From Bordetella parapertussis (GTDB lineage: Bacteria > Pseudomonadota > Gammaproteobacteria > Burkholderiales > Burkholderiaceae_C), in the NCBI GenBank assembly GCA_943328885.2, contig CALQBT020000230.1:1-5122 (forward strand): a stretch of DNA of 5,122 nt, in the 5' to 3' direction. Position 1 is the stretch's first letter. Each line of letters opens with the position of its first letter. The notes under the pieces were generated by a model. It ran no database searches. It had not been told where the DNA came from and worked only from the letters and a program-made list of their open reading frames with translations. Shown here one piece after another: positions 1-5,122 of this stretch. Both the position numbers and the translations under genes were made by a program.

Positions 1-569
1 ATCGTCACGTCGAGCGCGGTGGTCGGCTCGTCGGCGATCAGCAATCGGGGCTCGCAGGCCAGCGCCATCGCGATCATCGCGCGCTGGCGCATGCCGCCCG
101 ACAGCTTGTGCGGGTGCTCGCCGAAGCGCTGCTCGGGCGCGGGCATGCGCACCTTGCGCAGCATTTCCAAGGCCCGTGCGCTGGCCTGGGCCCGGCTGAT
201 CCGGCGGTGTCGCAGCAGACCTTCGACGATTTGTTCGCCGATCGTGAACGCTGGGTTCAGCGAGGACATCGGCTCCTGGAAGATCATCGCCAGGGCGTTG
301 CCGCGCAAGTCCTGCAACACCGCTTCGGGCGCGCCTATCAGTTCTCGGCCCTCGAAGCGTATCGATCCACCGACGATGCGCCCCGGCGGATTCGGCACCA
401 GGCCCATGATCGACAACGAGGTCACGGACTTGCCGCAACCCGATTCGCCGACGATGGCCAGCGTGCGGCCAGCCTCGACCGAGAAGCTCACCCCATCGAC
501 CGCCGGAAATTCGCCGTCATCGGTTCGGAAATGGGTGCGCAGCTCGCACACCTCGAGCAGCGCGCTCAT
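1..569 (-). CDS. Opp/Dpp-type peptide ABC transporter ATP-binding protein, 3' part missing at window edge
   Basis: This is the N-terminal 189 residues of a cytoplasmic ATPase that powers an importer of the oligopeptide/dipeptide/nickel (OppD/DppD) family; it begins [10 protein letters not shown]. Visible motifs in order are Walker A GESGCGKS (residues 41-48), the Q-loop [10 protein letters not shown] (Gln98), the ABC signature LSGGMRQR (156-163), Walker B LLIADE (176-181, catalytic Glu181) and the D-loop ALD (185-187). The text [10 protein letters not shown] is characteristic of the peptide-transport subfamily. The frame then runs off the left edge. Family members are about 320-340 residues, so the H-loop and the C-terminal oligopeptide-specific extension are not visible. 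The start ATG overlaps the TGA of the DUF1028 gene as ATGA, with no clear ribosome binding site of its own, so translation is probably coupled. The transported compound cannot be read from an ATPase; a peptide or peptide-like substrate is an inference from the family and the hydrolase neighbours. Confidence 0.95.
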   Translation of the reverse strand, partial: MSALLEVCELRTHFRTDDGEFPAVDGVSFSVEAGRTLAIVGESGCGKSVTSLSIMGLVPNPPGRIVGGSIRFEGRELIGAPEAVLQDLRGNALAMIFQEPMSSLNPAFTIGEQIVEGLLRHRRISRAQASARALEMLRKVRMPAPEQRFGEHPHKLSGGMRQRAMIAMALACEPRLLIADEPTTALDVT

Positions 570-1288
570 CGCTGGGTTTGAACCGGTGCGTCAATCTGCC
601 AGCTTGCGATGCGGGCTTCGATCTGCTGGCGGTCGGTCAGGCCCACCGGGTCGTGGCGGCCGGCCAAGCAGGCCGTGAAGGGCTGGCTGCGCTGCAGGCT
701 GACCTGGTAGAGCCGCTGCAATTCAGTGATGGGATCAGCATGGTCGTCGACCCGCAGGTCGAGCTGCAGATAGTCCTCGTCGGCCTGGATGCGCAGCGCG
801 GCGGCCTGCTTGCCGCGCTTGTCGCCGCCGGCGGCTTCGCCCGCAGCCATCGCCGCCAGCAAGCGTTCGGCCAGCGGCAGGCCGGCGGCCGACAGATAGG
901 CGTCGGCCGTGGCGGCCAGCACTTGCGGGCCGGCCAGCATGTTGCCGGCGACGCTGAAATCGTCGAACAGCTGGTGGCCGCACCAGTCTATGCAGGCTGT
1001 GCCCGTGTGGGCCGCACCCGCACCGACGCCGGCCAGCACATGGAGCTGCCGGTGCTCGCGTCCCGCGTCGCCCGCTGTCAGCGCGGCCACGACCTCGGCC
1101 GCCGAGTGACCTGCCGCCAGCAGGGCCAGGCCGGCCCGACCGTACAGCGGGTTCATCAAAGCCTGGGTGGCCAGCGCGCCCACGCCGCGTTGGCTGTGCG
1201 GGCAGAGCGCGCCGACGGCGAAGAATCGGCTGGCGATTGCCACGCCGAAGCGGCCTTGTGCGTCGCGCGCCAGGATAGACCAGGTCAT
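566..1288 (-). CDS. DUF1028 family protein (putative Ntn-hydrolase)
   Basis: This 240-residue protein belongs to the DUF1028 family (COG3342, described as Ntn-hydrolase-like, physiological substrate unknown). Family hallmarks seen are MTWSILARD at the N-terminus, [13 protein letters not shown] (residues 15-27), GVGALATQA (35-43), GREHRQ (76-81), ACIDWCGH (98-105), the GNMLAGP block (115-121) and the [16 protein letters not shown] block (150-165). An in-frame ATG eight codons upstream (1312) exists, but 1288 is preferred: it forms an ATGA overlap with the amidase stop, and it places Thr at position 2, where methionine removal would expose a Thr nucleophile as in Ntn hydrolases. There is no signal peptide or membrane segment, so it is likely cytoplasmic. 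The length fits the core family without an extra C-terminal domain. Position between an amidase and a peptide-transporter ATPase suggests hydrolysis of an imported amide-bonded compound; that role is inference. Family assignment is secure, enzymatic activity is not. Confidence 0.93.
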   Translation of the reverse strand: MTWSILARDAQGRFGVAIASRFFAVGALCPHSQRGVGALATQALMNPLYGRAGLALLAAGHSAAEVVAALTAGDAGREHRQLHVLAGVGAGAAHTGTACIDWCGHQLFDDFSVAGNMLAGPQVLAATADAYLSAAGLPLAERLLAAMAAGEAAGGDKRGKQAAALRIQADEDYLQLDLRVDDHADPITELQRLYQVSLQRSQPFTACLAGRHDPVGLTDRQQIEARIASWQIDAPVQTQR

Positions 1289-2574
1289 CGCGTCAGCCTG
1301 TCGTGAACCCATTGCGCGGCGGCCAGCAGCCGGTGGTCATCGCCCCAACGGCCCACCAGTTGCAGGCCGACCGGCAGGCCGAGCCGGCCCCGAGCGAATG
1401 GCAGGTGCACGCAAGGCAGGCCCAGCAGCGTCCAGCCACGGCAGAACAGCGGGTCGCCGGTGGCCTCCAGACCGGCCGGCGCCTCACCGATGGCACTTGG
1501 TGCGAGCAGCAGGTCGGCCGTGTCGAACAGCGCATCGACGCGGTGTTGCGCGGCCGCGCTGCGCGCCAGATAGGCCATGTGCTCGGCGCCCGGGATCGCC
1601 ATGCCTTCGTCGAGCAGCGTGCGCAGCCGCGGGCTGAGCCTGTCACGGTGCACCAGCCGTTCATGGCTGAGGGCGCGCGCCATCTCGAAGGCCATCACGG
1701 CTTTTTGCAGCGCCACCAGGTCGCCCAACTCGGCTGGCAGGTCGAGTTCGACCAGCGCGGCAGCCTGCGGCGCCAGCGCATCGATCGCCTGCGTCCAGGC
1801 GGCCTGGGTGTCGGCATCGGCTTGCGGCCAGTCGGGCGTGCGGCACAGCGCGATGCGCGGCGCGGCGTCGTCGGTTGGCGGCACTGCCAACCGGGTATCG
1901 CCGGTCAGCACGGCGCCCAGCAGCGCCGCGTCGCGCACGCAGCGGCCAAAGCCGCCGACGGTGTCTAGCGATTCCGACAGCGATTTCACCCCGGCGCGCG
2001 GCACTCGGCCGGCGCTGGGCTTGTAGCCAACAACACCGCAAAAAGCGGCCGGCCGGATGATCGACCCTGCCGTCTGGGTGCCCAGCGCCAGCGGCAGCAT
2101 CCGGTCGGCCACCGCCGCTGCCGAGCCGCTGGACGAGCCGCCGGGGGTGTGCCCGGTGTTGACCGGGTTGCGGGTCGCGCCGGGCTGGAAAAAGGCGAAC
2201 TCGGTGCTCACTGTCTTGCCCAGCACCAGTGCGCCGGCGCCGCGGCACAGCGCGACCGCCGCCGCATCGGCGGCCGGTTGCTGGCCGGCGTAGATCGACG
2301 AGCCATAGGCGGTGGGCATGTCGGCGGTGTCGAACAGGTCTTTCACGCCCAGCGGCAAGCCGTGCAAGAGGCCGCGCCATGGGCCGGCGTCGGCTGCGCG
2401 GGCAGCGTCGAGCGCGGCGTCCGGGTCGAGGTGGACAAAGGCGTGGATCTGGTCGTCGCGCTCAGCCACTCGGTCCAGGCAGGCCCGCATCAGGTCGACC
2501 GCGCGGATCTCACGGCTGGCCAGCAAGGCCGCGGCCTGCCAGGCGGCCAGTGCGTTCAGCGCGCCCGCACTCAT
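1285..2574 (-). CDS. Amidase-signature family amidohydrolase
   Basis: This 429-residue enzyme of the amidase-signature family (relatives include GatA, fatty-acid amide hydrolase, AtzE/AtzF and aryl amidases) would hydrolyse a carboxamide to an acid plus ammonia or an amine. The complete Ser-cisSer-Lys triad is present: Lys78 in GVKDLFDT, cis-Ser147 in PGGSSSGSAAAVA, and nucleophile Ser171 in GTQTAGSIIRPAAFCG. The 24-residue spacing between the two serines equals that of fatty-acid amide hydrolase. The C-terminal block GWTLLGLP (380-387) and PVGLQLVGR (401-409) is also typical, and the length is close to the usual 430-500. The start at 2574 (MSAGALNALA) is preferred over an in-frame ATG five codons upstream because it forms an ATGA overlap with the stop of the M20 gene; a weak GAGG lies about 9 bases upstream. 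No signal peptide is seen, so it is cytoplasmic. It is not a convincing GatA, as no gatB or gatC is adjacent. The substrate is unknown. Confidence 0.94.
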   Translation of the reverse strand: MSAGALNALAAWQAAALLASREIRAVDLMRACLDRVAERDDQIHAFVHLDPDAALDAARAADAGPWRGLLHGLPLGVKDLFDTADMPTAYGSSIYAGQQPAADAAAVALCRGAGALVLGKTVSTEFAFFQPGATRNPVNTGHTPGGSSSGSAAAVADRMLPLALGTQTAGSIIRPAAFCGVVGYKPSAGRVPRAGVKSLSESLDTVGGFGRCVRDAALLGAVLTGDTRLAVPPTDDAAPRIALCRTPDWPQADADTQAAWTQAIDALAPQAAALVELDLPAELGDLVALQKAVMAFEMARALSHERLVHRDRLSPRLRTLLDEGMAIPGAEHMAYLARSAAAQHRVDALFDTADLLLAPSAIGEAPAGLEATGDPLFCRGWTLLGLPCVHLPFARGRLGLPVGLQLVGRWGDDHRLLAAAQWVHDRLTR

Positions 2575-3719
2575 GGCTGGGCCTCGCACCAGTCGGTGAT
2601 CAGGTCGCCGAACAGCGCCGTGGCCTCGTGGATGCGGTCGACCCGGCAGTACTCGTCGGTCTGGTGAGCCATCTCGGGTTCACCGGGACCGAGGATCACG
2701 ACCGGTGGCCCGCCCAAGGGCCCGCGCAGCGCCGCGGCATCGGTGAAGTAAGCGACGGTGCGCGGCGCGGTGGCTTGGCCGCTGCGCGCTTGGCACAGCG
2801 CAAAAACGCGCTGCATCCAGGGATCGTCTGGCGCGGTGTAGACGCTGCCCACGTCGAGCAGCGCGCGCAGGCCGATCTGAGGCCCCAGCGTCCGGCACAG
2901 GCATTGCAGCACCGCGGCATGGTCTTGCCCGGCGACGCTGCGGATGTCGATCGTCATCTGCGCGGCGTCGGGCACCGAGTTGATGTTCAGGCCGCCGCCT
3001 ACCGTGCCAACATTGAGTGTCGGTGCGCCCATCAGCGGGTGCGGGCCGGTCTCGAAGCTGAAGTGCTCGAGTGCGACCGCCGCCCTCGCGATCTTGTAGA
3101 TTGCGTTGTCGCCCTGCTCGGGCATCGCCCCATGCGCCGTGATGCCGCGGGCCTCGGCGGCCAGCCAGAAAGCGCCTTTGTGGCCGAGCAGGGGCTGGTT
3201 GGCCGTGGGCTCGGCCACCACCAGCGCGCCGGCCTGGCCTAGCAGCGCACGGCCCTGGGGTGAGGCGGCCATCGCGAAAGCGCCTTCGCAGCCGGTTTCT
3301 TCGCCGGCGGTGATGATCAGGCTCAAGCCTGGACCCGCGCGCAGCCGGTCGGCCTGGGAGATTGCGGCGACGACAAAGGCCGCGACGCCGCTCTTCATGT
3401 CGCTGGCGCCGCGGCCATAGAGCCGACCGTCGGCGATCTCGGCACCGAAGGGGTCGTGCTGCCACGCGGCGTTGCCCAGCGGCACGACGTCGACATGGCC
3501 GGTGAAGGCCAGCGGCGCGCGGCCCGCGAATGGCGTCGAACCGATGCGCGCCACCAGGCTGCTGCGGCGCGGCGCGAACTCATGCGTCTGGCAGCTGAAC
3601 CCGGCCGCCGACAGCAAGTCGGCGAGCAGTTCGACGCAGCGGTCTTCATGGCCTGGTGGGTTGACGGTGTCCATGCGCAGCATGGCCTGGGTCAGCGCGA
3701 CGGGGTCGATGGGGGTCAT
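2571..3719 (-). CDS. M20-family metallopeptidase / ArgE-DapE-like amidohydrolase
   Basis: This 382-residue zinc- or cobalt-type hydrolase of peptidase family M20 includes relatives such as acetylornithine deacetylase (ArgE), succinyl-diaminopimelate desuccinylase (DapE) and carboxypeptidase G2. The full active site is visible: His75 and Asp77 in GHVDVVP, bridging Asp107 in YGRGASDMKSG, general base and metal ligand Glu140-Glu141 in AGEETG, Glu170 in AEPT, and the last ligand His352 in MAHQTDEY. The dimerisation (lid) domain, about residues 178-290, carries ITAHGAMP with His196 and GGGLNINSVPD. The start ATG at 3719 (MTPIDPVALT) is chosen over an upstream in-frame ATG at 3776 because GGAGAG lies just before it and homology-like sequence begins there. 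It is the first gene of the operon, downstream of a 133-bp gap after glpK, and its TGA overlaps the amidase ATG. It lacks a signal peptide, so it acts in the cytoplasm. The context (peptide importer, amidase, DUF1028) favours a catabolic peptidase or deacylase over arginine or lysine biosynthesis; this is inference. Confidence 0.94.
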   Translation of the reverse strand: MTPIDPVALTQAMLRMDTVNPPGHEDRCVELLADLLSAAGFSCQTHEFAPRRSSLVARIGSTPFAGRAPLAFTGHVDVVPLGNAAWQHDPFGAEIADGRLYGRGASDMKSGVAAFVVAAISQADRLRAGPGLSLIITAGEETGCEGAFAMAASPQGRALLGQAGALVVAEPTANQPLLGHKGAFWLAAEARGITAHGAMPEQGDNAIYKIARAAVALEHFSFETGPHPLMGAPTLNVGTVGGGLNINSVPDAAQMTIDIRSVAGQDHAAVLQCLCRTLGPQIGLRALLDVGSVYTAPDDPWMQRVFALCQARSGQATAPRTVAYFTDAAALRGPLGGPPVVILGPGEPEMAHQTDEYCRVDRIHEATALFGDLITDWCEAQP

Positions 3720-3722
3720 GGT

Positions 3723-3728
3723 CTCTCC
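3723..3728 (-). promoter_or_regulatory. Ribosome binding site of the M20 gene (GGAGAG)
   Basis: Read on the minus strand the sequence is CTGGAGAGACC followed directly by ATG at 3719. GGAGAG is a good Shine-Dalgarno match, three bases before the start codon. It fixes the start of the M20 gene and is the only strong ribosome binding site in the four-gene operon; the downstream genes begin at stop/start overlaps. Confidence 0.7.
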
Positions 3729-3750
3729 AGGTGCTGAGCGCCGGTACGCT

Positions 3751-3758
3751 GTGCGCAC
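3751..3758. promoter_or_regulatory. Possible operator: short palindrome GTGCGCAC
   Basis: An 8-base perfect palindrome, extended by GC/GC flanks with one mismatch per side (3748-3761), lies 31 bases upstream of the M20 start codon, a plausible place for a repressor site. A short palindrome of this kind can arise by chance in GC-rich DNA, and no regulator gene is visible in the window, so this is a weak call. Confidence 0.2.
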
Positions 3759-3852
3759 GGCTGCATTCTCGGTCACCGCCTGGGCCGTGGTTTCGGCTTG
3801 CCATTTGGGCTGTCAGGGGTGGTGTCTTGCAAAGGCAGGCGCCAGGAGGCGC

Positions 3853-5122
3853 TCAGGTCGCGGTGGCTTGCCGCACCGCCCGCGCCCAGTCGGCCATCAA
3901 CTCCTGCGCCCGCTCGCGCGGCAGCGTCGGGTGGAAGCGACGGTCAACCTGCCACAGCGCCTCGAGTTCGTCGAGGTTGCGCCAGACGCCGGTGGCCAGC
4001 CCCGCCAGATAGGCTGCGCCCAGCGCGGTGGTCTCAATCACCTTGGGCCGCACCACCGGGATGCCCAGCAGGTCGGCCTGGAACTGCATCAGCAAGTCGT
4101 TGACGCAGGCGCCGCCGTCGACCCGCAACTCGCTGACCGCCAGCGGCTTCGCCGACCCGCCAGAACCGGCGGCGTCGCGGCTCATCGCCAGCAGCAGCGC
4201 CGCGCTCTGGAAAGCGATGCTCTCAAGCGCGGCGCGGGCGATGTGGGCCACCGTGCTGCCGCGGGTCAGGCCGACGATCGCGCCGCGTGCCTGCGCGTCC
4301 CAGTAAGGCGCGCCCAGCCCGGTGAACGCCGGCACGAACATCACGCCGCCGGCGTCGGGCACGCTCTCGGCCAGCGCTTGCACTTCGCCGCTGGCCTTGA
4401 TCGCGTGCAGTCCGTCGCGCAGCCACTGCACCACCGCGCCGCCGATGAACACGCTGCCCTCGAACGCGAATTCGGGCCGGCAGTTGGGGCGGCCGTCGGG
4501 CGCTGCGCCGCCCGCCCGGGGCGCGCCGCCGACCTGGGCGGTGGCGGTGGTGATCAGCCCGTTCTCGCTGAGCCTGAACTGGTCACCGGTGTGCATCAGC
4601 ATGAAGCAGCCGGTGCCGTAAGTGTTCTTGGCCAGTCCGGCCTTGAAGCAAGCCTGTCCGAACAGCGCGCTCTGCTGGTCGCCTGCCATGCCGGCCACCG
4701 GGATCGATGCGCCCAGCAGCGCGGCGTCGGTCTCGCCGTAGACATGGCTGCTGGGGTGGACTGCGGGCAGCAGGCTGTCGGGCACGTGCAGCAGTTTGAG
4801 CAGTTCGTGGTCCCAGACGTTGTGGCGGATGTCGAACAGCATCGTCCGCGACGCGTTGCTGACGTCGGTGGCGTGGACCCGGCCGCCGGTGAGCTTCCAC
4901 AGCAGCCAGGCGTCGACCGTGCCGAAGGCCAGGTCGCCATGGGCGGCGGCGATGTGCGCACCCTGGACATGGTCGAGGATCCAGCGGATCTTGGTGGCCG
5001 AGAAGTAGGCGTCAACCACCAGCCCGGTGCTGCGCCGGATCTGCTCGGCGCTGCCAAGCTCCCGCAGCTGGGCACAGAGCGGCTCGCCGCGCCGGTCTTG
5101 CCAGACGATCGCGTTGTGGATG
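3853..5122 (-). CDS. glpK: Glycerol kinase, N-terminus missing at window edge
   Basis: These are the C-terminal 422 residues of cytoplasmic glycerol kinase (ATP + glycerol to sn-glycerol-3-phosphate), entering the window at [11 protein letters not shown]. By alignment in mind with E. coli GlpK about 95 residues are missing, including the Arg-Glu glycerol contacts. The reading frame is open through the right edge, so an apparent GTG start at 5019 is not the true start. FGGY-kinase signature 1 is present as [13 protein letters not shown] (about 4971-5009), with the glycerol-contacting Tyr. Catalytic Asp lies in [11 protein letters not shown] (codon 4678-4680), followed by [15 protein letters not shown] signature 2 spans GAIVGLTRG...[20 protein letters not shown] and RVDGGA are also typical. 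Oddities are the absence of the GGKGGTR loop used for fructose-1,6-bisphosphate inhibition in E. coli and a Gly/Ala/Pro-rich insertion (about 4471-4539). It ends 133 bp before the M20 gene and is probably a separate transcription unit; no glpF or glpD is visible. Confidence 0.97.
   Translation of the reverse strand, partial: IHNAIVWQDRRGEPLCAQLRELGSAEQIRRSTGLVVDAYFSATKIRWILDHVQGAHIAAAHGDLAFGTVDAWLLWKLTGGRVHATDVSNASRTMLFDIRHNVWDHELLKLLHVPDSLLPAVHPSSHVYGETDAALLGASIPVAGMAGDQQSALFGQACFKAGLAKNTYGTGCFMLMHTGDQFRLSENGLITTATAQVGGAPRAGGAAPDGRPNCRPEFAFEGSVFIGGAVVQWLRDGLHAIKASGEVQALAESVPDAGGVMFVPAFTGLGAPYWDAQARGAIVGLTRGSTVAHIARAALESIAFQSAALLLAMSRDAAGSGGSAKPLAVSELRVDGGACVNDLLMQFQADLLGIPVVRPKVIETTALGAAYLAGLATGVWRNLDELEALWQVDRRFHPTLPRERAQELMADWARAVRQATAT

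Larger units (their letters stand above)
3720..3852. other. Intergenic region between glpK and the hydrolase/transporter operon
   Basis: This 133-bp non-coding gap is the only place in the window where a promoter for the four-gene operon could lie. On the minus strand it holds a TTGCAA hexamer (3827-3832) followed after about 18 bases by CCAAAT (3803-3808), a weak -35/-10-like pair; CTGACA further on lacks a good -10 partner. A perfect 8-base palindrome GTGCGCAC (3751-3758) sits about 30 bases before the M20 start. Just after the glpK stop there is a 5-bp GC hairpin (3839-3852) with no T-tract. None of these is strong, but the gap and the fresh ribosome binding site suggest a new transcription unit. 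Confidence 0.5.

Noticed and set aside
19..678. Plus-strand open frame opposite the ABC ATPase gene
   Set aside because: The minus strand here encodes every core ABC motif in order, and the plus-strand translation is low-complexity and unrelated to any family I know.
578..1306. Long plus-strand open frame (242 codons) opposite the DUF1028 gene
   Set aside because: It mirrors a clear minus-strand gene, has no recognisable domain, and such open antisense frames are expected in GC-rich coding DNA.
2229..3242. Long plus-strand open frame (337 codons) opposite the amidase and M20 genes
   Set aside because: It crosses two well-supported minus-strand genes, is very Arg/Pro/Gly-rich and has no family motifs; it is a shadow of codon bias.
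3720..3776. M20 protein starting at the upstream ATG at 3776 (19 extra residues)
   Set aside because: The extra residues have no family resemblance or signal-peptide character, while the ATG at 3719 has a well-placed GGAGAG.
3803..3832. TTGCAA / CCAAAT as a sigma-70 promoter for the M20 operon
   Set aside because: The -10 element matches the consensus at only three of six positions; it is mentioned in the intergenic entry but not called as a promoter.
3839..3852. GC hairpin GCGCC-TCCT-GGCGC just after the glpK stop, as an intrinsic terminator
   Set aside because: The stem is only 5 bp and is followed by CTGCCTTTG instead of a run of T, so it does not qualify as a convincing Rho-independent terminator.

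Overview
This is a GC-rich stretch (roughly two-thirds G+C by eye) in which every supported gene lies on the minus strand. The proteins and base composition suggest a betaproteobacterium of the order Burkholderiales. That assignment is an inference from protein style and GC content, since the window carries no marker gene.

Layout, read in the direction of transcription (from high to low coordinates): a 5'-truncated glycerol kinase gene, glpK (3853-5122), enters from the right edge. A 133-bp gap (3720-3852) follows. Then comes a tightly packed four-gene operon: an M20-family zinc amidohydrolase/peptidase (2571-3719), an amidase-signature (Ser-Ser-Lys) hydrolase (1285-2574), a DUF1028 protein of the Ntn-hydrolase type (566-1288), and the start of an Opp/Dpp-type peptide ABC-transporter ATPase (1-569, cut by the left edge). 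All three junctions inside this operon are the same 4-base ATGA stop/start overlap, so the genes are almost certainly co-transcribed and translationally coupled. Only the first gene has a clear Shine-Dalgarno sequence.

The operon couples a peptide-type importer subunit to three cytoplasmic enzymes that each attack amide-like bonds by a different chemistry: a di-metal centre, a Ser-Ser-Lys triad and, probably, an N-terminal threonine. The reasonable inference is import followed by stepwise hydrolysis of a peptide-like or N-acylated/amidated nitrogen compound whose identity the sequence does not reveal. The permeases and binding protein would be expected beyond the left edge. glpK, which phosphorylates glycerol to glycerol-3-phosphate, looks like an unrelated co-directional neighbour.

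There are no tRNA or rRNA genes, CRISPR arrays, insertion sequences or long repeats. The points most worth following are the three-hydrolase/transporter cassette, the exposed Thr2 of the DUF1028 protein, and a glycerol kinase that lacks the loop used for fructose-1,6-bisphosphate inhibition in E. coli.
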